DNA of 64,000 nt from Luteibacter flocculans (lineage in GTDB: Bacteria > Pseudomonadota > Gammaproteobacteria > Xanthomonadales > Rhodanobacteraceae): NCBI RefSeq assembly GCF_023612255.1, contig NZ_CP063231.1:1408001-1472000 (forward strand), in the 5' to 3' direction. The translations under genes were made by a program, and so were the position numbers. Under the pieces are notes generated by a model. It was not told where the DNA came from. It ran no database searches and saw only the letters and a program-made list of their open reading frames with translations. Position 1 is the first letter of the stretch; every line of letters begins with the position of its first letter. Positions 16,042 through 25,089 of the stretch are shown in pieces.

Positions 16042-19000
16042 ATGACTTGTTTGCCACGTATGTTTACGCACAAGCCGCTGTACGCCGCGCTCGTCTCGGC
16101 CAGCCTGTCGCTTGGCGCTATCGCCTTGCCGACCGCGGCCTTCGCGCAGGAGGCAACTCCAACCGCGTCGAGTCCCACACAGGACGACGCCACGACGACA
16201 AAAAACCCGCCGAAGCCGAAGGCCAAGGAAAAGAATGGTTCCAACGACACGACCGACCTGCAGACGGTCGTCGTGACGAGCTATCGCCAGTCCATCGATC
16301 AGAACGTGCTGGACAAGCGTGACGCCAACTCCATTGTCGAGGTCATCAACGCGCAGAACATCGCGCAGTTCCCCGCCAAGAACATTGCCGACGCGCTGGC
16401 GCATGTGCCTGGCGTCGTGATCAGCCGTGAGTCCGGCGAAGGCAAGACGGTCAGCATCCGCGGCCTCGCCCCCGAACTGACCTATACCGAATTGAACGGC
16501 AACTATGTCGCGTCGGCCGATACGTCGGCGGGTCTGACGCGCTCGTTCAACTACACACTGTTCCCGGCGAACATGTTCTCCGACATCAAGCTCTACAAGA
16601 GCCTCGAAGCGCGCCTGGACGAAGGCGGCATCGGCGGCAACGTCGACCTGCGCACGCGCCGCCCGCTCGAGATGGGCGTGAACGAGGGCTTCGTCACCGG
16701 CACCGCGGCCAGCTCCGATACAAGTTCGAAGACGGAGCCGCAGGGTGCTGCGCTGTGGTCTTGGAAGAACAAGGACGAAACGTTCGGCGTCCTCGTTGCC
16801 GGTGCGTACCAGAAGCGCCAGGCAACCACTTACTCGGCGGATGCGTCGAGTTGGCACTGGTGGTCGGACAACTGCACGGATCACGCGACGTGTACCCAGC
16901 CACCGGTGAACGTCCACGGCAATCCGTACAACTCGGCGGTCAACAACAACATCGACCTCTGGGGTAACGGCGTGGTCGATCAGGCAGGCAACGTCTCCAA
17001 CGGGTTCTGGATGCCGCAGCAGTTCGCCACGAGTCAAAACGACCTGACCCTGAAGACCAAGGGCGCCCAGGCCACGATGCAGTTCAAGCCGAGCGACCAT
17101 TTCCTGCTGACGGGCAACTATTTCCGCTTCGAGCGCGAGCAGACCCAGATCACCAACACGCTCGAAATTCCCGAGTGGGGTTTGCCGAACAACACCAACT
17201 TCGCTGACCAGAACGGTCGCCTGCTGGCACCGAACGGACTCACCTTCGACAAGTCCGGCACGATCGTCACCGGGGCCAACTATGTGCTGCCGCGCCCGGG
17301 TGTCGGCTGTAATTCCTCCGTGAATCCGGTCACCGGCGCGCCGCGCCAGGCAGTCGACGTTTGTTCCACGGAAATCCCGTGGCTCAACGGCAATTACTCC
17401 GTCGAGAAGGCCACGTCGCAAACGCTCAACCTGGAAGGCGAGTGGGACAACGGTGGTGCCCTCAGCGGCTCGTTCAACGTCGGTCGTACCTGGGCTAAGG
17501 GCGGTCCGTCGATCGAACTCGGCATGGCTGCCAAGCCGCGCAACTTCGTGAATGGCCAGTGGGTCGACGGCAGCACGGGCGCTGCATGGAACTTGAGCGG
17601 CAAGCCGGGCATCACCGCCGATCAGGCAGTGCTGCAGAACATGCAGGCGGGTGCCGGTCAGGTGGACCTGGGCTCGACGGGTTCGAACATGGTGAACACG
17701 CGTACCTCGCAAAACTTCGCGCAAGCGGATTTCACCTGGGCCTTCGACGGCTCATGGTTGCAGTCGTTGCAATTCGGCGCCAAGTACAGCGACGCCAATG
17801 CGGAGCAGCAGAGTAACGAAGTGCGCTGGTACTGCAAGGGCACGACATTGCAGTTCCAGACCTGCGATCCCAATGCGGGGCAGTTGCCCGCGGGTTTCCT
17901 GTTGCCGAATTATCTCGACGGCGTGAACCATGCCTACGGCGACAGCATCTTCCCCGCCATCAACTTCCCGGCCTACTACAACCATCTCAACGACACCTAT
18001 GACCGGGTGATCTACAACAAGCCGCAGAACAAGTCGTCGATCGGCGAGAAGATCGCAGCGGCCTATGTGCAAGCCAATTTCGATACCGGCACGGTTCGCG
18101 GCAACGTCGGCTTGCGCTTCGTCACCACGAAGCAGGACCTCACGGTGGCCAATCAGGTCACCACCAACAACGCGGTGTACTACCACGACCCCGCGGGAAA
18201 CATCCTGATCTGTCCGGCGTCGGGCGTGAACGCGGGGGGTGGTGCATGCGCCCCGGGCGACTTCCAGTACCTGCCGCGCGAAGTGGCGGTGGTCGAGAAC
18301 TTCAACAATTCCACGACCAACAAGCGGTACAACAAGCTGCTGCCGAGCTTCAACATCGCGTGGACGATTGCCGACGACTTCGTTCTTCGTGCTGCCGGTT
18401 CGCAGGCCATGGCCCGTGCCAATTACACCGACCTTGCCCAGCTCGGTCAGCTCACCAACAACACGCAGGATTACTACAACGACCGCAAGCAGTTCGGCGC
18501 CCCGCTGCCGGGCTGGTACGGGTCCGGCGCCAATGCCGACCTTAAGCCGTTCACCGCCACTCAGTTCGACCTTGCCGGCGAGTGGTATTACGCGGAACAC
18601 GGCGTCGTCGGTATCGATCTGTTCCAGAAGAAGGTGAAGAACTTCGTCGTTCCCGTGACCGTCAACAACATCGACGTGAACGTGGGTGGCACGCAGACCA
18701 ATTTCCGGCAGTACAGCACCAACGCCAACGGTCGTTCCGGCACGTCGAAGGGTATCGAGGTGTACGCCCAGCACACCTGGGACACGGGTTTCGGCTACAT
18801 CGCCAACTACACGCTCAATCACACCAGCGAGACCGCGGTGTCGCTGGGCGATACGCAGGTGGGCAAGGCCGAGCTGATCGGCAGTGCGAAGTACGCGGCC
18901 AACGTGTCGCTGTTCTATGAGAAGAACGGCCTGCTGCTGCGCGCCAGCGACAACTGGACCGGTCGCACGATGCAGGGGCTGGCAGCGGGCCTGCCAATCT

Positions 19001-19212
19001 ACGCGCAGCCGTATCACCAGATCGATCTGAACGGCGATTACGAGTTCAACAAGCACTTCATGGTCACCGCCTCGATCATCAACTTCAACAAGGCGCGGCC
19101 GCATACCTACCTGGGCGGCGACACGCGTTCGCGCCTCGTCCAGTTGCTGTATCCGGGCCGGCAGTACTACGTCGGCGTGACCTACAAGTTCGGTGGTGAC
19201 AGCAACAAGTAA
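16042..19212 (+). CDS. TonB-dependent receptor, Xanthomonas/Caulobacter carbohydrate type
   Basis: 1056 aa from ATG 16042, preceded by a GAGGGGAAAG ribosome site; the frame is open upstream without a signal sequence, so this start is preferred. A signal peptide ends near AFA-QE (residue ~35). The TonB box lies in LQTVVVTSYRQS. The plug contains the family hallmarks NIADALAHVPGVVISRE and GLTRSFNYTLFPANMFSDI, plus LDEGGIGGNVDLRTRRPLE, as in the TIGR01782-type receptors. The barrel is long (~850 aa). These proteins import oligosaccharides across the outer membrane. The two glycosidases downstream (GH92, GH2) and the LacI-type operators upstream point to a mannose-rich glycan as ligand, which is an inference. 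Confidence 0.94.
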   Translation: MTCLPRMFTHKPLYAALVSASLSLGAIALPTAAFAQEATPTASSPTQDDATTTKNPPKPKAKEKNGSNDTTDLQTVVVTSYRQSIDQNVLDKRDANSIVEVINAQNIAQFPAKNIADALAHVPGVVISRESGEGKTVSIRGLAPELTYTELNGNYVASADTSAGLTRSFNYTLFPANMFSDIKLYKSLEARLDEGGIGGNVDLRTRRPLEMGVNEGFVTGTAASSDTSSKTEPQGAALWSWKNKDETFGVLVAGAYQKRQATTYSADASSWHWWSDNCTDHATCTQPPVNVHGNPYNSAVNNNIDLWGNGVVDQAGNVSNGFWMPQQFATSQNDLTLKTKGAQATMQFKPSDHFLLTGNYFRFEREQTQITNTLEIPEWGLPNNTNFADQNGRLLAPNGLTFDKSGTIVTGANYVLPRPGVGCNSSVNPVTGAPRQAVDVCSTEIPWLNGNYSVEKATSQTLNLEGEWDNGGALSGSFNVGRTWAKGGPSIELGMAAKPRNFVNGQWVDGSTGAAWNLSGKPGITADQAVLQNMQAGAGQVDLGSTGSNMVNTRTSQNFAQADFTWAFDGSWLQSLQFGAKYSDANAEQQSNEVRWYCKGTTLQFQTCDPNAGQLPAGFLLPNYLDGVNHAYGDSIFPAINFPAYYNHLNDTYDRVIYNKPQNKSSIGEKIAAAYVQANFDTGTVRGNVGLRFVTTKQDLTVANQVTTNNAVYYHDPAGNILICPASGVNAGGGACAPGDFQYLPREVAVVENFNNSTTNKRYNKLLPSFNIAWTIADDFVLRAAGSQAMARANYTDLAQLGQLTNNTQDYYNDRKQFGAPLPGWYGSGANADLKPFTATQFDLAGEWYYAEHGVVGIDLFQKKVKNFVVPVTVNNIDVNVGGTQTNFRQYSTNANGRSGTSKGIEVYAQHTWDTGFGYIANYTLNHTSETAVSLGDTQVGKAELIGSAKYAANVSLFYEKNGLLLRASDNWTGRTMQGLAAGLPIYAQPYHQIDLNGDYEFNKHFMVTASIINFNKARPHTYLGGDTRSRLVQLLYPGRQYYVGVTYKFGGDSNK

Positions 19213-19218
19213 ACCCGC

Positions 19219-19248
19219 GACGGGGCCAGGTGAATGCCTGGTCCCGTC
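19219..19248 (+). terminator. Hairpin between TonB receptor and GH92 gene (partial terminator/attenuator)
   Basis: A 12-bp stem (19219-19230 with 19237-19248, one G-U pair) around a 6-nt loop, followed by TTCGTTT. It sits directly after the receptor stop and before the GH92 ribosome site. A leaky terminator here would give much receptor and less enzyme mRNA from one promoter; it may also protect the receptor mRNA 3' end. Confidence 0.65.
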
Positions 19249-19273
19249 TTCGTTTCGAGCGAAGGAAGCCCCC

Positions 19274-21640
19274 ATGATCATTCCTCTGGCGCGTTTTCCC
19301 CAACGTGCCTTCGCGTTCGCGCTTTCCCTGTTTGTCGTGACTTCCGCGACAGTGGTGCTGGCAAAGGACAACAAGCCGGCCACCTCCTCGGAGCCTGTCG
19401 ACCTCGCCAATCCCCTTGTTGGCACGGCACCGCTCGACAAGCCGGCGCTGATTGGCAATGCACCGCCACCTGGCGAGCCGCTCTATACCGGCATGACCAC
19501 GCCCGGCGCGAGCCTGCCGCAGAGCGCCACCGAGGCTGCGCCAGCCAACATCAATGCGGACCTCGGCTTCACGACGGGCGTGGCCGTGGCATACGACTAT
19601 CGCCGCCCTGCGATGGTAGGTTTCACCGGCGGCGGTTCGACGTATGGCGCACGCGGCGAGCCGATGGTCATGCCGGTGGTCGGCGACTGGACCGTGCCGC
19701 CCGACTACATGACCTCGTACTACGACAAGGCCACCGAAAAGGCATCGCCGGGTTATTACGCCGTGGACCTCGCCACGTTCCGCAACAAGGTAGAGCTGAC
19801 CGCGACCCAGTGGACAAGCCTCATGCGCTTCACTTTTCCCGAAAGCCCTCGCTCGAACGTGGTTGTGAACCTGCGTCGCGAGGGTGGCGACGTGGAGGTG
19901 GTCGGCGATCGCACGATCCGCGGTGTGGGCCACGCCAATCGGCCCGACAGGGATGCCGACGGTCCGTATTTCGTTGCCGAGTTCTCGCGACCATTCAAGG
20001 CATTCGGTACGTTTCGCGCCGAGATCACCCACAAGGGCGAAGGGCTTGGGCGTGAGGACGTGCAGGCCAGCCGTCGCCAGGTGTCCGGCGATTACGCTGG
20101 CGCCTATGTCACCTTCGACACGAAAGCAGGCGAGCAAGTGGTGCTGCGCATTGCCCACGGTCACAGTACCGCCGAAGCCGAGCAGCGACTCCACGCACAG
20201 GACAGCGACGCCGACTTCGATCGTGTGCATGCGAAGGCACGAGACCGGTGGGCAGACCTGTTCGAGAAGGTGCAGGTGACCGGCGGCACGCCGAAACAGC
20301 GCATGCTGTTCTATTCGACGCTGTATCACTCGTTCGCGAGCCCGCGCATGATCGCCCGGAAGGGCGAGCACTACACCGATGCGGACGGTCGCGATCACGT
20401 CGCCGACTACGATCACTATGGACCGGTACCGTTCTGGGACACGGGCCGGAACCAGATCGCGCTGCTCATGCTGCTCGAACCGACCGTCGTGCAGGACATC
20501 ATGCGTTCCGAACTGGATCGCGCGCGCGAACGCGGCTACATGAATACGTCGTTTCATGGCGATCATGCCGTACTCCTCTACGACGGCGCCTGGCGACGCG
20601 GTATCGACTTCGACTATGCCGCGGTCTATGAGTACCTGCGCAAGAACGCGACCGATCCGAAGGGGCCGCGCGGCTATCTCGACGAGTACATGAAGCGCGG
20701 CTGGATTTCGGACATCGTTCCCGCCGGCAACCCGAGCCCGCCGTACGCTGGCGGAAAGGCGGGTGTCGCCACGACGCTGGAATACGCCTGGGACGACGAC
20801 GCGCTTGCCGACGTCGCTCGCCGCCTTGGCAAGAACGACGACGCGGCCCTGTTCCAGCGTCGCGCTGGGAACTACCGCAATGTGTTCGATCCGAGTACCG
20901 GCTTCTTTCGGGGGCGTACCGAGGATGGCCAGTGGATCTCGCCGTTCGACCCGGGCGAGCCTTACTACAACTTCATGATGAAGGAGGGCTCGGGCTGGTC
21001 CACGCTATGGCTCGTGCCGCACGACGTGCAAGGTCTGATGAACCTGCTGGGCGGACGCGATCGTTTCAACGCCAAGCTGGACGCCTTCTTCTCCACGCCC
21101 TACGAGGCCAAGGGCGTGTGCCGCGATTGCACCGGCCTCATCGGGCAATACGTCCAGGGCAACCAGCCCGATCAGCAGGCCGCCTATCTCTATGCATGGA
21201 GCGGCCAGCCGTGGAAGACGCAGGCGTTGGTCCGCCGCATCCTCGCTGATCTCTACGGCAGCGATGCCACCGGCTACGGCTACCCGGGCATGGATGATCA
21301 AGGCTCGACGTCGTCGTGGTACGTGTTGAGCGCGATGGGCTTCTATCCGGTCGATCCCTCGATGCCCGATTACATCATCGGCAGTCCGATCTTCGATCGG
21401 GTGCGCATGCGCCTGGGCAACGGGAAGACCTTCGAAGTCGTGGCACGCAATAACTCTGCGCGGAACATGTACATCCAGTCCGCCACGCTCAACGGCAAGG
21501 CTTGGAACAAACCATGGTTCAGCCACGCAGACATCGCCGATGGCGCCACGCTCGTGCTCACGATGGGTCCCGAGCCCAGCACCACCTGGGGCACCGACCC
21601 GCAGGATGCACCGCCGTCCATGTCGGGCGCTCAACCGTAA
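19274..21640 (+). CDS. GH92 alpha-mannosidase, secreted
   Basis: 788 aa from ATG 19274 with the ribosome site GAAGGAAG. The signal peptide covers ~30 residues (FALSLFVVTSATVVLA). The GH92 architecture is clear: an N-terminal beta-sandwich starting DLANPLVGT, and a C-terminal catalytic barrel with FWDTGRNQIALLMLLEP. The acidic pair sits in GYPGMDDQGSTSSWYVLSAMG (listed by its ends), which matches the NDD-x-G box of Ca-dependent inverting exo-alpha-mannosidases. It probably trims alpha-mannosyl units in the periplasm. It lies 61 bp behind the receptor, across an attenuator hairpin, and 10 bp before the GH2 gene. Confidence 0.92.
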   Translation: MIIPLARFPQRAFAFALSLFVVTSATVVLAKDNKPATSSEPVDLANPLVGTAPLDKPALIGNAPPPGEPLYTGMTTPGASLPQSATEAAPANINADLGFTTGVAVAYDYRRPAMVGFTGGGSTYGARGEPMVMPVVGDWTVPPDYMTSYYDKATEKASPGYYAVDLATFRNKVELTATQWTSLMRFTFPESPRSNVVVNLRREGGDVEVVGDRTIRGVGHANRPDRDADGPYFVAEFSRPFKAFGTFRAEITHKGEGLGREDVQASRRQVSGDYAGAYVTFDTKAGEQVVLRIAHGHSTAEAEQRLHAQDSDADFDRVHAKARDRWADLFEKVQVTGGTPKQRMLFYSTLYHSFASPRMIARKGEHYTDADGRDHVADYDHYGPVPFWDTGRNQIALLMLLEPTVVQDIMRSELDRARERGYMNTSFHGDHAVLLYDGAWRRGIDFDYAAVYEYLRKNATDPKGPRGYLDEYMKRGWISDIVPAGNPSPPYAGGKAGVATTLEYAWDDDALADVARRLGKNDDAALFQRRAGNYRNVFDPSTGFFRGRTEDGQWISPFDPGEPYYNFMMKEGSGWSTLWLVPHDVQGLMNLLGGRDRFNAKLDAFFSTPYEAKGVCRDCTGLIGQYVQGNQPDQQAAYLYAWSGQPWKTQALVRRILADLYGSDATGYGYPGMDDQGSTSSWYVLSAMGFYPVDPSMPDYIIGSPIFDRVRMRLGNGKTFEVVARNNSARNMYIQSATLNGKAWNKPWFSHADIADGATLVLTMGPEPSTTWGTDPQDAPPSMSGAQP

Positions 21641-21650
21641 GGAACAACGC

Positions 21651-23516
21651 ATGAAGATCAGTCTCACGACGCGGCCTGCGTTCGTCTCGGCCGGCATGGC
21701 CCTGGCGATCGGCGTCGCGACGACAGCGACGGCGGCGCCGGACCAGGCAAAGGTCTGGAACGGCAAGGTCGCGCCGTTGGCAACGCCCTGGACGAGCAAG
21801 GTCACGCCACGCGATGTCTTGCCCGAGTATCCGAGGCCGCGCCTGGCGCGTCCGTCGTTGGACGCGCCGCGCTGGATGAGCCTCAACGGGCTCTGGCAGT
21901 ACGCGGCCAGCGCGCAACAGATTGCGCCGCCATTCGGTCGCACGCTGAAGGACACCGTGCTCGTCCCGTTTCCCGTCGAGTCTGCATTGTCGGGGGTGGG
22001 CACGCATGCGGACTTCATGGTGTACCGGCGGCTCGTGGATATCCCTAAGGATTTCACGGCCGGTGGGCAGCATGTGCGCCTGAACTTCGGCGCGGTCGCC
22101 CAGGACGCCACGGTGTACGTCAACGGCACGCAGGTGGCGACGCATTCGGGTGGTTACACGTCATTCGGTGCGGACATCACGCCAGCACTACGAGCGCAGG
22201 GTCCACAGGAAATCGTGGTGACCGTGCATGCGCCCGTCGATGCCGAGAACGTCATGGTCGGCAAGCAGCGTCTCAAGCCGGAAGGCATCTTCTACACCGC
22301 GGCATCCGGTATCTGGCAATCGGTCTGGCTGGAACCCGTACCGGCGCTAAGTCTTGCGCAACTCGATTTCACGGCGGTCCCGAGCCTGGACGCGTTCACT
22401 GTCGCGGCCAAGGTCGACGGCCAGGGCGACGCCAATCTCCATGTCACCGCCTATTGGGATGGCAAACCGGTCGGTGAGGCGAGCGGCCCGGCGAGTCGGC
22501 CATTGCGCCTTGCGATCGCGCATCCGCGTCCGTGGACCCCGCGCGATCCGTTCCTCTATACGTTCAAGGCGACGCTCACGCGGGGCGATCAGCACGACGA
22601 CGTCACCAGCTATGCGGGGCTGCGCACCATCGGCATCGCCAAGGCAGGGGGACACAACCGCATTGTGCTCAACGGCAAACCCACTTTCCTTCTGGCGACC
22701 CTGGACCAGGGCTACTGGCCCGACGGCATCTATACCGCGCCGACCGACGAAGCGCTCAAGTTCGACATCCAGAAGACCAGGGATCTCGGCTTCAACACCA
22801 TCCGCAAGCACATCAAGGTCGAACCGGCGCGCTGGTACTACTGGGCCGACCGCATGGGCATCATGGTCTGGCAGGACATGCCCTCGCTGCCGAACGGACA
22901 CAACGAAGCGCTCAGCGACGCCGACAAGGCCCGCTTCCGTGCCGATGTCTCGTCTATCGTGGAGCAACTGCGCGGCGAGACATCGGTCGTCGGCTGGATT
23001 CCCTTCAACGAGGGATGGGGTCAGTGGAGCATTCCCGCCGCTGCCGAACTGGCCGCGCAGATAAAACGGCTCGATCCGTCACGTCTGGTCGATGCGCGCA
23101 GTGGATTGAACTGCTGCGATACCAAGGGCGATCCACACGCGGGCGACGTCTACGACGTGCACGACTACCAGGGACCAGGCCTGCCGGAGCCCGACGCCAC
23201 GCGCGCGACCATGGATGGCGAACATGGAGGACTGACCTTGAGCGTTGCAGGTCACGTCTGGCCGAACACGGCCATCAACCCTTACGGGGCGGTGAAGGAC
23301 CGCGATGCGCTGATCGATGGCTATGTCGCCAATACCGCTGTATTGCGCGACAAGGGCACGGCCAAGGGCATGTCCGGCAGCGTCTATACCCAGATCACCG
23401 ATGTGGAAGGCGAACACAACGGTTTGTTCACCTACGACCGTCAAGTGGAAAAGGTGGACGAGGCCAAAGTACGCGCGATCAACGAGGCGACGATCCGGGC
23501 GGGGGAGGGGCACTGA
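21651..23516 (+). CDS. GH2-family glycoside hydrolase (beta-galactosidase/mannosidase-like), secreted
   Basis: 621 aa from ATG 21651 with the ribosome site AAGGAA. The signal peptide runs to about residue 28 (TATAA). The order is GH2 sugar-binding jelly roll (PRWMSLNGLWQYA, ~residues 75-200), immunoglobulin-like domain (to ~310) and TIM barrel (FNTIRKHIKVEPARWYY, ~380). The acid/base Glu is in WIPFNEGWGQW (~residue 450) and a candidate nucleophile Glu is in TMDGEHGGL (~525). With GH92 and the receptor it matches the gene content of N-glycan or mannan side-chain degradation loci of Xanthomonas; the exact substrate is not certain. Confidence 0.9.
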   Translation: MKISLTTRPAFVSAGMALAIGVATTATAAPDQAKVWNGKVAPLATPWTSKVTPRDVLPEYPRPRLARPSLDAPRWMSLNGLWQYAASAQQIAPPFGRTLKDTVLVPFPVESALSGVGTHADFMVYRRLVDIPKDFTAGGQHVRLNFGAVAQDATVYVNGTQVATHSGGYTSFGADITPALRAQGPQEIVVTVHAPVDAENVMVGKQRLKPEGIFYTAASGIWQSVWLEPVPALSLAQLDFTAVPSLDAFTVAAKVDGQGDANLHVTAYWDGKPVGEASGPASRPLRLAIAHPRPWTPRDPFLYTFKATLTRGDQHDDVTSYAGLRTIGIAKAGGHNRIVLNGKPTFLLATLDQGYWPDGIYTAPTDEALKFDIQKTRDLGFNTIRKHIKVEPARWYYWADRMGIMVWQDMPSLPNGHNEALSDADKARFRADVSSIVEQLRGETSVVGWIPFNEGWGQWSIPAAAELAAQIKRLDPSRLVDARSGLNCCDTKGDPHAGDVYDVHDYQGPGLPEPDATRATMDGEHGGLTLSVAGHVWPNTAINPYGAVKDRDALIDGYVANTAVLRDKGTAKGMSGSVYTQITDVEGEHNGLFTYDRQVEKVDEAKVRAINEATIRAGEGH

Positions 23517-23663
23517 CGCAGGCGACGGTGCCCGATATGGCCCTGCATGCCGGGCGACGCCGCGAGGTCCGCCGTCGCTGGACGACCTGCCGCTTATAGG
23601 GCAGCATGCGCGAGGGGACGAAGGCCGGCTGGCCTCGACGACATCGCTAAGGGGCGGGGGACG

Positions 23664-25076
23664 ATGACAGGATTGTCTGGATGGCGTCGCGTCGCTGCCG
23701 CGCTGCGTGCCTTTACGGGTAGCTCGGGCGAACGCGTCGACGGAACGCAGGGCCCGCTCGGTGGTGCGGTACGCAAGCTTGCCTGGCCGATGGCCATGGA
23801 GATGGTTGCGGAGTCCATTTTCGCGATCGTGGATGTCTTCTGGGTCGCCCGGATCGGTATCGCCGCGGTGGCCGTCGTCGGTCTCGGCGAAGCGGCCATG
23901 AGCTTCGTCTACGCGTTTGCGCTCGGTCTCGCCATCGCGACCTCTGCGTTGGTCGCAAGGCAGGTCGGGCAGAGCGGCCGGCTCGACGCCGCTGCGCTGC
24001 CGACGGGGCAGGCGATGTCGCTGGCGATCCTGCTTTCCTTCCTCCTCGGGGTGCCTGCCTGCCTGTTGGCGGAGCACGTGCTTTCCGCGATGGGTGCCGA
24101 CGCGGAGACAGCGATCGCTGGTGCGCCCTACGTGCGCGTGCTGTTTGCCGGCAATCTGTCCGTGACCCTCATGTTCATTTGCGGTGCGTCGCTTCGCGCC
24201 GCCGGTCACGCAGGCGTGCCCATGCGTGCGCTGTGGATGGCGAACGGGCTGAACATCGTGCTCGCACCGTTGTTCATCTTCGGCATCGGCTCCTGGCACG
24301 GTATGGGCGTTGCGGGAGCGGCCGCAGCTACGGTATGCAGCCGCGGCCTCGGCGTCGTCTATCAACTTCGCTATCTCGCTCGCGGTCGCGATGGGATCGG
24401 CCTGCGTTGGCATCACCTACGCCCCGTGCCAGCGATCCTCAAGCGGGTGATTCGCATCGCCTGGACCGGCGCCTTGCAGATGCTCGTCGCTTCCACCAGC
24501 GCGATCGGGCTGTACGCCATCGCGGCGCGCTCGGGCAACGTCGCGCTTGCCGGTTGCACGATCGCCCTGCGCGCGTCGCAATTCGTTCTCGTGCCTTCGC
24601 TGGGCGTGGCGCGTGCGGCTGCGGTGCTCGTCGGGCAGAACCTGGGCGCCGGACAACCGGACCGCGCAGCCAGCGCCGTGCGCTTCACTGTCGCCGTCAA
24701 CGTGGGTGTCTTCGGGACCATGGGCGTGATCCTCTTCGTCGCCGCTCGTGCCGTCGCGAGCGCCTTGACCCACGATCCGCTCGTGATCGAAGAAGCGACC
24801 CGTGCGATGCGCGTGGTGGCCTGCGCGTTTCCTTTCTATGCGGCGGGCATGTGTCTGCAAGGTGCTTTCAACGGTGCGGGCGATACGAGCACGCCGGCAT
24901 GGACCAATTTCACGTGTTTCTGGTTGTTGCAGGTGCCGCTGGCCTGGGTCCTCGCGGTGCCGGCCGGTCTTGGCACGTTCGGCCTGTACGTGGGCGTGAC
25001 GATCGGCTTTGCGGTGCTGGCGTTCTGCAGTGGCGCGTTGTTCTTGCGCGGGCGCTGGAAAGTACACGCGATCTAA
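23664..25076 (+). CDS. MATE-family multidrug/toxin exporter
   Basis: 470 aa from ATG 23664 with a purine-rich GGGGCGGGGG site; about 12 hydrophobic helices, normal for MATE. Landmarks: WPMAMEMVAESIFAIVDVFWV in helix 1-2 (given by its ends), the LVARQVGQ and VLVGQNLGAG repeats in the two halves, and QGAFNGAGDTSTP near the end. MATE proteins expel organic compounds in exchange for Na+ or H+. It is followed after 13 bp by the aldehyde dehydrogenase gene that is translationally coupled to the AT-like gene. It therefore probably marks the left end of the polyketide cluster and exports, or protects against, the product. Confidence 0.92.
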   Translation: MTGLSGWRRVAAALRAFTGSSGERVDGTQGPLGGAVRKLAWPMAMEMVAESIFAIVDVFWVARIGIAAVAVVGLGEAAMSFVYAFALGLAIATSALVARQVGQSGRLDAAALPTGQAMSLAILLSFLLGVPACLLAEHVLSAMGADAETAIAGAPYVRVLFAGNLSVTLMFICGASLRAAGHAGVPMRALWMANGLNIVLAPLFIFGIGSWHGMGVAGAAAATVCSRGLGVVYQLRYLARGRDGIGLRWHHLRPVPAILKRVIRIAWTGALQMLVASTSAIGLYAIAARSGNVALAGCTIALRASQFVLVPSLGVARAAAVLVGQNLGAGQPDRAASAVRFTVAVNVGVFGTMGVILFVAARAVASALTHDPLVIEEATRAMRVVACAFPFYAAGMCLQGAFNGAGDTSTPAWTNFTCFWLLQVPLAWVLAVPAGLGTFGLYVGVTIGFAVLAFCSGALFLRGRWKVHAI

Positions 25077-25089
25077 AGGAGTGCGCAGC

